Source: Oceanospirillales bacterium (GTDB lineage Bacteria > Pseudomonadota > Gammaproteobacteria > Pseudomonadales > Endozoicomonadaceae). Taken from it: a stretch of 64,000 nucleotides of DNA. Made by a program: the position numbers and the translations under genes. This document shows positions 57,331-64,000 of this stretch, piece by piece. The stretch lies in NCBI GenBank assembly GCA_004762125.1, contig SIHQ01000020.1, forward strand, positions 1 to 64,000, written 5' to 3'. Every line of letters begins with the position of its first letter. Position 1 is the first letter of the stretch. The notes under the pieces were generated by a model, which was not told the DNA's origin, did not search any database, and saw only the letters and a list, made by a program, of their open reading frames with translations.

Positions 57331-59496
57331 TTATAACACAGCGTATTCAATATCACGCCGAAAGGGAGGTAGAGAATCCAGAATCATACGGCCATAACGA
57401 GCAGTGATTACTCGCCTATCTAGCAAAGTAATTTTACCCGTGTCCTGCTCGGTTCTGAGCAGACGACCACAAGCCTGAACCAGTTTTATGGCAGCATCAG
57501 GCACGGTAATCTCCATAAACGGGTTTCGACCCTGAGCTTCAAGCCACTCTGAAAGAGCCGATTCCACCGGATCATCCGGCACCGAAAATGGAATTTTAGC
57601 AATCACCACATGCTCGCAATATTCTCCAGGCAGATCGATACCTTCTGACAAACTCGCCAGACCGAAAAGAACACTGTCTTTGCCATCATCGATGTTCTTC
57701 TTATGAAGCTTGAGCAGTTCCTGACGGGAGTAATCGTCCTGTAGAAGAACCTTCCTTCGCCAACTGTCATCAAGCCCATAAAAAACATCGTTCATTTGCT
57801 TTCGTGATGAAAACAGAACAAGTGTTCCCCGTTGGCTTGCCATCAAACCGGGCATAATCTCGATCAGTTCTTGAGTATGTTCTTCACTCTGTCTTGGCTC
57901 AGATAACATGTCAGGAACCACAAGACGAGCAGCCAGCTGATGCTCAAATGGACTGGGTACCACAATGGTTTTTGACTCTGACGGAACGCCGGAACGCATA
58001 CGGAAACGGTTAAAGCTACCAAGAGCAGTCAGGGTTGCAGAGGTAACAATAGAAGCATAACCAGGATTCCATAACGTCTGCCACAAGGTTGAAGATGACA
58101 ATATAGGACTGCTGAATACTTCCAACTCCTCGCCAAAAGGACCTTCTGACCATTTTAACCAACGGGCACTGGGAGGCTCGCCTACCGGATCAGGGTGCGT
58201 ATAGGTCAACCAGAGCTGAAACTGGTTCTCCAGTCGCATTTGCATGACACCAATCTCAGGATAAAGCTGCTCTGCCTGCCATCGATCAATGCCCGGAACA
58301 CCACCATCCATAGCCTCATTAAGTTCTTTAGCTACTTTTTCCAGTATGCCGCTGCATTTGCTGAAGCCTACTTTCAGAATTTCTGCTTGCTGCCTCACAC
58401 CATCAGGTACAGCACCTTGCGGAAAGCGGTGAACCGCCACCTGAATATCCCCCTGCATACGAGGTTCAAAGGTAGCGAGAGAGTGCAACATGGATCGAGT
58501 ATGACCCAGATGGTTAACCAGATCGTCAAATTCAGGCATCAGTTTTTCCAACTGTTCACCCAAATCCCCCGGTAATGCATTCTGCCCCAGGGTTTTCTGT
58601 AGATACTTACTGCCTTTTTCCAACCAGCTGGCTGTACTTTTTAAACGACCATGGCATGCAAAGTGATCAATGGCCTTGTCCGGCAGGTGATGACCTTCGT
58701 CAAAAACAAAAATACTGTCTTTCGGGTCTGGCAGAATAGCACCACCACCCAGAGCCAGATCCGCCAGCACCAAGTCATGGTTAGTCACAATGACATCGGC
58801 GCTTTCAAGATCGCCGCGCGCTCTATAAAAAGGACATTGACTGAAATATCCGCAACGACGACCACTGCACTGAGCATGATCCGTAGTAATCATTCGCCAC
58901 TGCTGGTCTTCCAGTGCATCAGGCCAGCTGTCACGATCGCCTTTCCACTTGGAAGACGCGAAATCCTCCAGCATATTCTGATACAACTTCAGGGAGGATT
59001 CATCCTGTTCCATGGCATAACCATCAGCCGCAAACATATCCATCAACGATGCCGTGGACTGCTCTTCCTGCAATACTCTGTCCAGTTTACTGACACAGGC
59101 ATAACGTCCCCTGCCCTTGGCCAGAGTAAAAGAGAACTTCAGCCCGGACTTCAGAATAACGTCGGGCAAATCCTTGCTAATAATCTGTTCCTGCAAGGTC
59201 ACCGTAGCCGTTGAAATCACCAACCGCTTTTTAGAAGCCTGAGCCATCACAACAGCGGGAATAACATATCCCACTGTTTTACCGGTGCCCGTGCCGGCTT
59301 CAATCACCGACACTGTCGGATCAGAGGTTCGCCGCCCTTCACTGTCCGCTTTAATGGTACCAAGAGAACGGGCAATTTCAGCAATCATCTGCTTCTGCCC
59401 CGGTCTGGCTTTCAGTTTTTTACTGGCCAGAAAAGTACTGTACGCTTTCTGGATAGCTTTCTTCTGCGGCTCTTCAAGCACTTTTTTCGCCACCAC
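57331..59496 (-). CDS. dinG: ATP-dependent DNA helicase DinG
   Basis: DinG is a 5'-3' Fe-S helicase of the XPD group that resolves R-loops and damaged forks. The 721 residues carry Walker A EAGTGTGKTVGYVIPA, four Fe-S cysteines (YACVSKL, AQCSGRRCGYFSQCPF), DEAH-box variant FVFDEGHHLPD and the C-terminal motif VI VQACGRLLRTEQD. It starts with GTG and overlaps the DUF1145 gene by 23 bp. Confidence 0.96.
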   Translation of the reverse strand: MVAKKVLEEPQKKAIQKAYSTFLASKKLKARPGQKQMIAEIARSLGTIKADSEGRRTSDPTVSVIEAGTGTGKTVGYVIPAVVMAQASKKRLVISTATVTLQEQIISKDLPDVILKSGLKFSFTLAKGRGRYACVSKLDRVLQEEQSTASLMDMFAADGYAMEQDESSLKLYQNMLEDFASSKWKGDRDSWPDALEDQQWRMITTDHAQCSGRRCGYFSQCPFYRARGDLESADVIVTNHDLVLADLALGGGAILPDPKDSIFVFDEGHHLPDKAIDHFACHGRLKSTASWLEKGSKYLQKTLGQNALPGDLGEQLEKLMPEFDDLVNHLGHTRSMLHSLATFEPRMQGDIQVAVHRFPQGAVPDGVRQQAEILKVGFSKCSGILEKVAKELNEAMDGGVPGIDRWQAEQLYPEIGVMQMRLENQFQLWLTYTHPDPVGEPPSARWLKWSEGPFGEELEVFSSPILSSSTLWQTLWNPGYASIVTSATLTALGSFNRFRMRSGVPSESKTIVVPSPFEHQLAARLVVPDMLSEPRQSEEHTQELIEIMPGLMASQRGTLVLFSSRKQMNDVFYGLDDSWRRKVLLQDDYSRQELLKLHKKNIDDGKDSVLFGLASLSEGIDLPGEYCEHVVIAKIPFSVPDDPVESALSEWLEAQGRNPFMEITVPDAAIKLVQACGRLLRTEQDTGKITLLDRRVITARYGRMILDSLPPFRRDIEYAVL

Positions 59497-59758
59497 CGCT
59501 CAGTTCAGGAATCTGTTTCATCAGCTTCATCAAGTGAAAACCACCAAACACAATGATCATCCATTTGTCACGACTGCTCAGGGATTTGCCCATGGCAGCA
59601 AATCGACGACTAAAGAATAAGCACTCAATAATGTGCATGACCAACACAACCGGTGCGGCTATATTCAGAACATTCCCCATGGGCTCAGCCATCGGTACGA
59701 ACAGATTAAAAATAGCCGTACCCCAGAAAACAATGACAACTAACTTACCAATTCCCAT
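59474..59758 (-). CDS. DUF1145 family membrane protein (YhhL-like)
   Basis: A 94-residue protein with three hydrophobic segments (KLVVIVFWGTAIFNLFVP, NVLNIAAPVVLVMHIIECLFF, KWMIIVFGGFHLMKL). It matches the DUF1145 family, inner-membrane proteins of unknown role. Its end overlaps dinG, so both are on one transcript. Confidence 0.85.
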   Translation of the reverse strand: MGIGKLVVIVFWGTAIFNLFVPMAEPMGNVLNIAAPVVLVMHIIECLFFSRRFAAMGKSLSSRDKWMIIVFGGFHLMKLMKQIPELSGGGEKSA

Positions 59759-59826
59759 GAATTCATTCTCATAAATAAGTAAACTTGGACTAGTTTATCG
59801 AATCCCGCTTTTGGCTGCTCAAAAAA

Positions 59827-60306
59827 ATGACTACTGACACTACATCTCATTGCCCATGTGGTTCAAAACAGACATACGGTGATTGCTGCGGCCAGTATCA
59901 CAGCGGCACTCCAGCACCTACCGCAGAAAAACTGATGCGCTCACGCTTTTGCGCCTATTTTCTGAAGAACGCTGATTATCTGGTCGCCACAACATGGCCC
60001 AGACAGTCAGAGGCACTGGATAATACAGGCCTTCATAAGAGAACCGACGAGACTCAATGGCAAAGACTTGAGATTATCAGTACCGAAGCAGGAACGGAAA
60101 CGGACGTGAAAGGTAAGGTTGAATTTAAGGCATGGTTCTTCAACCCCTCCAACAAAGGTGAAGAACCCTATCATGAGAATTCGGACTTTATTAAGGAAGA
60201 AGGAAAGTGGTTCTTTATCTACCCTAATTTACCCGCCAAATTGCCTGCAAGAAATGACCCTTGCTTGTGCGGTAGTGGTAAAAAATTCAAGAAGTGCTGT
60301 ATGTAA
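59827..60306 (+). CDS. ychJ: YchJ-family SEC-C protein
   Basis: A 159-residue protein with SEC-C zinc motifs at both ends (CPCGSKQTYGDCCGQYHSG and DPCLCGSGKKFKKCCM) and the central YchJ domain (AEKLMRSRFCAYFLKNADYL, ATTWPRQSEA, and a FKAWFF core). SEC-C binds zinc as in the SecA tail. The cellular role is unknown. Confidence 0.94.
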   Translation: MTTDTTSHCPCGSKQTYGDCCGQYHSGTPAPTAEKLMRSRFCAYFLKNADYLVATTWPRQSEALDNTGLHKRTDETQWQRLEIISTEAGTETDVKGKVEFKAWFFNPSNKGEEPYHENSDFIKEEGKWFFIYPNLPAKLPARNDPCLCGSGKKFKKCCM

Positions 60307-60472
60307 TGCCTTATCTTATAATCTGAATTCTTGCACATATGCACCATTGCAGCGGTAGCATTTCATGAATGTGAGCGTTTACTTTTTTAGTTTTAACGTA
60401 ACACAACAACCAAACGGCTACCCAGCCTGCAATACAGTTTGTTACCACTGCTGCCCTTCACAAGATCTATTT

Positions 60473-60518
60473 TTATATCCCCGCCCGATTGGGCGAGGGT
60501 TTACGACGATTTTGCTAA
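60473..60518 (+). repeat. 46-bp hairpin repeat, copy C
   Basis: Same 46-bp element as at 2584 (direct) and 3789 (inverted). It matches copy A at all but three positions and has the perfect CGCCC-GATT-GGGCG hairpin. No transposase lies nearby. Confidence 0.8.
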
Positions 60519-60800
60519 TCAATGTAATACGATCGGGCTATACCATAGTCAAGATTTTCCGGTAGGCGGTTGTATGCCTGATGCTGTATAGCAAGGTCAT
60601 CACACTACATCCCGTTTTCTTCTTGCCTCAGATCATAAATTTACATAGGTTAAAATTCAGAATAACAGTAGGTGTGCTGAATTGATTAGACATCAGCACT
60701 TACTCTATCTATTTCAAGCCATGATTACAGCGTTTTTTCCTGGACCAGACCCCCTTTGCATTATAATCCTCCAGCGCATAACCATTTACCGAATCAGGTA

Positions 60801-60814
60801 TTGATATCCATCAA
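60801..60814. promoter_or_regulatory. FNR/Anr-type site upstream of the TAXI operon
   Basis: TTGAT-ATCC-ATCAA is a second perfect match to the FNR/Anr consensus, 226 bp upstream of the TAXI gene. It suggests oxygen control of this transporter; the start site is not mapped. Confidence 0.6.
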
Positions 60815-61039
60815 TCAACCACTGTATAAACACTGTAATAATTAAATGGAATTAGTGGTTTACACGTCAAATACATCTGATATATGACTGCAGTCTTATA
60901 TTCGAATTAATATCTAAAAGCTCTACGTCGTGCATTTATTGTCACGCAAGGGGCAGCCAAAAAAATAGCCAACAGAACCCAGGCAAGGAAAGCAATGGGA
61001 CTGACATGGCAGAGAAATTAACCAGAAAGAGGACATATA

Positions 61040-62020
61040 ATGTCGGTTGTAAAAATACTGGGTATGACTATCGCTAGCGCAAGCCTGGCTGTTGCTGCTT
61101 CCACTGCCAGCGCTGCTACTCAGCAGTTCGTAACCATCGGTACCGGTGGTGTTACCGGTGTTTACTACCCTACTGGCGGCGCTATCTGCAAGCTGGTGAA
61201 CAAATCCCGTAAAGAACATGGCATTCGTTGTTCAGTAGAGAGCACTGGTGGTTCTGTTTACAACCTGAACACCATCCGTGGTGGCGAACTGGACATGGGT
61301 ATCGTTCAATCTGACTGGCAGTATCACGCGGTGAACGGCACCAGCAAATTCGAAAAGCAGGGCGCTAACGAAAAGCTACGTGCAGTATTCTCCGTTCACC
61401 CGGAAGCTTTCACTGTTCTGGCCCGTAAAGACTCTGGCATCAAGAACTTTGAAGACCTAAAAGGCAAGCGCGTTAACATTGGTAACCCTGGTTCCGGTCA
61501 ACGTGGCACCATGGAGGATCTGATGGCGGCTTACGGCTGGACCAAGAAGTCCTTCACTCTTACGTCCGAACTGAAGTCTGCCGAGCAGGCCAAGGCTCTG
61601 TGTGACAATAAGATTGACGCTTTCGTATTCACCGCCGGACACCCAAGTGGCTCCCTGAAAGAAGCGACTTCTTCCTGCGACACTACTTTAGTTAACGTTT
61701 CAGGTTCAGTGGTTGAAAAGCTGATTACTGATACCCCTTACTACCGTTCTGCGACCATCCCTGGCGGCATGTACACTGGTAATAAAGCTGATACCACCAC
61801 CTTCGGTGTTGCAGCTACCTTCGTATCGTCTTCCGAAATCAGCGACAAGGCTGTTTATCAGATCACTAAGTCAGTGTTTGAAAACCTGAACACCTTCAAG
61901 AAACTGCACCCTGCGTTCAGTACTCTGAAAAAAGAAGAGATGATTGCCGACGGTTTGTCTGCTCCTCTTCATGAAGGTGCCAAGAAGTACTACCTCGAAG
62001 CGGGCCTGATTGCCAAGTAA
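61040..62020 (+). CDS. TAXI-type TRAP transporter solute-binding protein
   Basis: A 326-residue periplasmic receptor. A signal peptide (IASASLAVAASTASAAT) precedes FVTIGTGGVTGVYYPTGGAI, the TAXI family signature region. Then come CSVESTGGSVYNLNTIRGGE, GIVQSDWQYHA and GKRVNIGNPGSGQRGTMED. TAXI receptors often take glutamate/2-oxoglutarate or other organic acids; the ligand cannot be assigned here. The permease gene follows. Confidence 0.94.
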   Translation: MSVVKILGMTIASASLAVAASTASAATQQFVTIGTGGVTGVYYPTGGAICKLVNKSRKEHGIRCSVESTGGSVYNLNTIRGGELDMGIVQSDWQYHAVNGTSKFEKQGANEKLRAVFSVHPEAFTVLARKDSGIKNFEDLKGKRVNIGNPGSGQRGTMEDLMAAYGWTKKSFTLTSELKSAEQAKALCDNKIDAFVFTAGHPSGSLKEATSSCDTTLVNVSGSVVEKLITDTPYYRSATIPGGMYTGNKADTTTFGVAATFVSSSEISDKAVYQITKSVFENLNTFKKLHPAFSTLKKEEMIADGLSAPLHEGAKKYYLEAGLIAK

Positions 62021-62071
62021 GCAATCTACCGCCAGAGAGATATAGGGTAATCGTAACCCTTCGCTAAACCG

Positions 62072-62108
62072 GGAATGCCACAGCTGCCAAGGGCGACTGT
62101 GACATTCC
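62072..62108 (+). other. Hairpin between receptor and permease genes
   Basis: GGAATG-C-CACAG pairs with CTGTG-A-CATTCC across a 13-base loop. No T-run. Such stems after binding-protein genes protect the upstream message and raise receptor over permease levels. Confidence 0.6.
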
Positions 62109-62158
62109 TGCGGTTATTACCCCCTCTGTCTTATCTCTTCATTTCGATAGGAAGTACT

Positions 62159-64000
62159 ATGGAAGCAACCTCCCCCAAACTTCAAGAGGCTCAGGATCTG
62201 GTTCAGTCTTCTGACCAGGGCGCCCGCAACCCAGTGGGACTTGCCGGCCGTATCCTGATCTCTGTGACACTTTGCTGGTCACTGTTTCAACTGTGGTATG
62301 CATCACCACTGCCGTTTACATTTAACTTCGGTATTTTTAACGACACCCAGGCAAGGTCTATTCACCTGGCTTTTGCTCTGTTTTTAACATTTCTGGTATT
62401 TCCGGCTCGTAAACTGTCACCAAGAGACCGGATCCCTCTACTCGATTGGGTACTGGCCGCCGGCGGTGCCGCCAGTGCCTCTTACCTCTATATGTTCAAC
62501 GATGAAATTGCTGGTCGTATGGGGGCCCCGACCACGGCCGACCTGATCACCGCAGGCGCAGGCATGCTTCTACTGCTAGAGGCAACCCGCCGTGCATTAG
62601 GCCCACCACTGATGATTGTGGCGCTGGTTTTTCTGACCTATGCCTTTGCCGGCCCTTATATGCCAGACGTTATTGCCCATAAAGGCGCCAGCCTGAACAA
62701 GGCACTTTCGCACTTCTGGATTACCACCGAAGGCGTATTCGGTGTTGCCATTGGCGTCTCCACCAACTTTGTATTCCTGTTTGTACTCTTCGGTGCCATG
62801 CTGGAACGTGCTGGTGCAGGCAACTACTTTATTCAGGTCGCCTTCTCACTGCTGGGTCATTTGAAGGGCGGCCCCGCAAAAGCGGCGGTTGTTTCTTCCG
62901 GCCTGAGTGGTGTTGTTTCCGGTTCCTCCATTGCTAACGTGGTAACCACTGGTACTTTTACCATTCCGCTGATGAAGCGTGTTGGCTTTCCTGCTTATAA
63001 GGCCGGTGCGATTGAAGTGGCTGCGTCTACTAATGGCCAGCTGACTCCACCTATCATGGGTGCTGCAGCATTTCTGATGGTTGAGTACGTAGGCATTTCC
63101 TATCTGGAAGTAATCCGCGCAGCGCTTCTTCCTGCTCTGATCTCCTATATTGCGCTCTTCTACATCGTGCATCTGGAAGCGGTTAAGTCCGGAATGGAAG
63201 GCCTTCCACGCCGTGTAACCCGCACTAAACTTCAGTCACTGCTGTCGTTTACTGGATCATTCACACTGATGTGTGTATTGGGTGCGGTGGTTTACTACGG
63301 TGTTGGCTGGACCAAAGCCTATATGGGTGAATCTGCTCTGTATATTATTGGTGTAGCACTCATTCTGAGTTATATCGGACTGTTGAAAATAGCTTCCTAC
63401 CAACCGGACTTGCCAGAAGACTCTGAAGAAACTTTGACTCATTCTCCTGAGCCTGGCCCAACCCTCAAACGCGGTCTGTATTTCCTGCTGCCCCTGGTTG
63501 TGCTGCTTTGGTGTTTAACAGTTGAACGTTTTTCACCCGGTTTGTCGGCTTTCTACTCTACCGTGATAATGATCGCAATTACCCTGACGCACAAACCTCT
63601 GATCAGTTGGTTCCGTAAACGCGACGGTGCTCTGGAAGAGAGAGTCAACCTTCGAGAAGGTTTTGATGACCTGTTCGAAGGTCTGATCACTGGCTCACGG
63701 AACATGATCGGTATCGGTATCGCTACTGGTACGGCCGGTATTGTGGTGGGTGCGGTAACACTGACAGGAATCGGTCTGGTTATGACCGAATTTGTCGAGT
63801 GGGTATCCGGCGGCAACATCATCATCATGCTGATCTTCACCGCTCTGATCTGCCTGATTTTAGGTATGGGTCTGCCGACCACCGCCAACTACATTGTGGT
63901 TTCCACCTTGATGGCTCCGGTTATTGTAACATTGGGTGCACAGTCCGGACTGATTGTTCCGCTCATTGCCGTCCACTTGTTTGTGTTCTACTTCGGCATA
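62159..64000 (+). CDS. TRAP transporter fused permease (4TM-12TM), 3' end outside window
   Basis: The frame opens at ATG 62159 (MEATSPKLQEAQDLVQSSDQ), with an AGGAAG ribosome site, and stays open to the window edge (at least 614 residues). TM-rich from start to end. The small DctQ-like part (about 25-200: RILISVTLCWSLFQLWYAS, LLDWVLAAGGAASASYLYMF) is fused to the large DctM-like part (VFLFVLFGAMLERAGAGNYF, SGLSGVVSGSSIANVVTTGT, ASTNGQLTPPIMGAAAFLMV), the TAXI fused-permease layout. It partners with the receptor just upstream. Confidence 0.95.
   Translation, partial: MEATSPKLQEAQDLVQSSDQGARNPVGLAGRILISVTLCWSLFQLWYASPLPFTFNFGIFNDTQARSIHLAFALFLTFLVFPARKLSPRDRIPLLDWVLAAGGAASASYLYMFNDEIAGRMGAPTTADLITAGAGMLLLLEATRRALGPPLMIVALVFLTYAFAGPYMPDVIAHKGASLNKALSHFWITTEGVFGVAIGVSTNFVFLFVLFGAMLERAGAGNYFIQVAFSLLGHLKGGPAKAAVVSSGLSGVVSGSSIANVVTTGTFTIPLMKRVGFPAYKAGAIEVAASTNGQLTPPIMGAAAFLMVEYVGISYLEVIRAALLPALISYIALFYIVHLEAVKSGMEGLPRRVTRTKLQSLLSFTGSFTLMCVLGAVVYYGVGWTKAYMGESALYIIGVALILSYIGLLKIASYQPDLPEDSEETLTHSPEPGPTLKRGLYFLLPLVVLLWCLTVERFSPGLSAFYSTVIMIAITLTHKPLISWFRKRDGALEERVNLREGFDDLFEGLITGSRNMIGIGIATGTAGIVVGAVTLTGIGLVMTEFVEWVSGGNIIIMLIFTALICLILGMGLPTTANYIVVSTLMAPVIVTLGAQSGLIVPLIAVHLFVFYFGI

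Larger units (their letters stand above)
60307..61039. other. Region upstream of the TAXI transporter genes
   Basis: No gene is seen in this 733-bp stretch. It holds the third 46-bp hairpin repeat (60473-60518), an FNR/Anr-type site at 60801-60814, and AT-rich DNA that should include the promoter. Confidence 0.6.

Noticed and set aside
62846-63888. Minus-strand frames of 60-110 codons
   Set aside because: They are shadows of the TRAP permease, which runs on the plus strand to the window end.
1-64000. CRISPR array, rRNA operon, prophage or integrase
   Set aside because: I looked for regularly spaced repeats, rRNA motifs and integrase motifs and saw none.

Overview
The window reads as chromosome of a marine gammaproteobacterium of the Oceanospirillales/Pseudomonas side of the class. 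The block serC-pheA-hisC-tyrA/aroA fusion-cmk-rpsA-ihfB-lapA-lapB, the ubiG-mupP-yciK cluster and the tetR-lysS-prfB cluster all follow Pseudomonas-type gene order. The IS200/IS605 debris, the collagen-like protein, the eukaryote-like glycosyltransferases and the TRAP (TAXI) transporter fit an invertebrate-associated genus such as Endozoicomonas. The genus is an inference; no rRNA gene is present to fix it.

Region 1-5.9 kb is accessory. It has a TnpB-related gene cut by the window edge, an AT-rich membrane-anchored fucosyltransferase-like gene, an IS200/IS605 TnpA remnant, a frameshifted cold-shock gene, an intact serine esterase, and an inverted pair of a 46-bp hairpin repeat (third copy near 60.5 kb). 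A secreted orphan protein, a DUF2237 gene and a candidate 44-residue ORF follow.

Region 5.9-20.3 kb is mostly housekeeping: pdxH overlapping a Tus-family replication-terminator protein, grxA, tmcA, a YnjE-like sulfurtransferase, a periplasmic cyclophilin, an OprD-type porin, a 5'-nucleotidase lipoprotein, a small methyltransferase, the feoABC ferrous iron operon and a ComEA-like protein.

Region 20.3-37.5 kb is one long minus-strand run for aromatic amino acids, serine, cytidylate, ribosomal protein S1, IHF-beta and the LPS regulators LapA/LapB, then gyrA. Between gyrA and serC lies about 3.7 kb of foreign-looking DNA: a GT34-like glycosyltransferase, a secreted repeat-rich protein and IS200/IS605 remnants.

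Region 37.9-46 kb is plus-strand ubiG-mupP-yciK, a two-domain HAD acid phosphatase with a degenerate second half, a 44-nt tRNA-Arg 5' fragment, a GlcG/HbpS-like protein, and an NhaC-type antiporter plus asparaginase behind a perfect FNR/Anr-type site, then a DUF4136 lipoprotein.

Region 46-64 kb has an IS66 transposase remnant, a collagen-like secreted protein (53 uninterrupted Gly-X-Y triplets), ung, a TetR regulator, lysS, prfB with its programmed +1 frameshift, a gene-poor 1.2 kb stretch, an amino-acid-binding-like periplasmic protein, a secreted flavin amine oxidase, dinG, a DUF1145 gene, a YchJ-family gene, and a TAXI TRAP transporter whose fused permease runs off the right edge. The TAXI gene also has a perfect FNR/Anr-type palindrome upstream.
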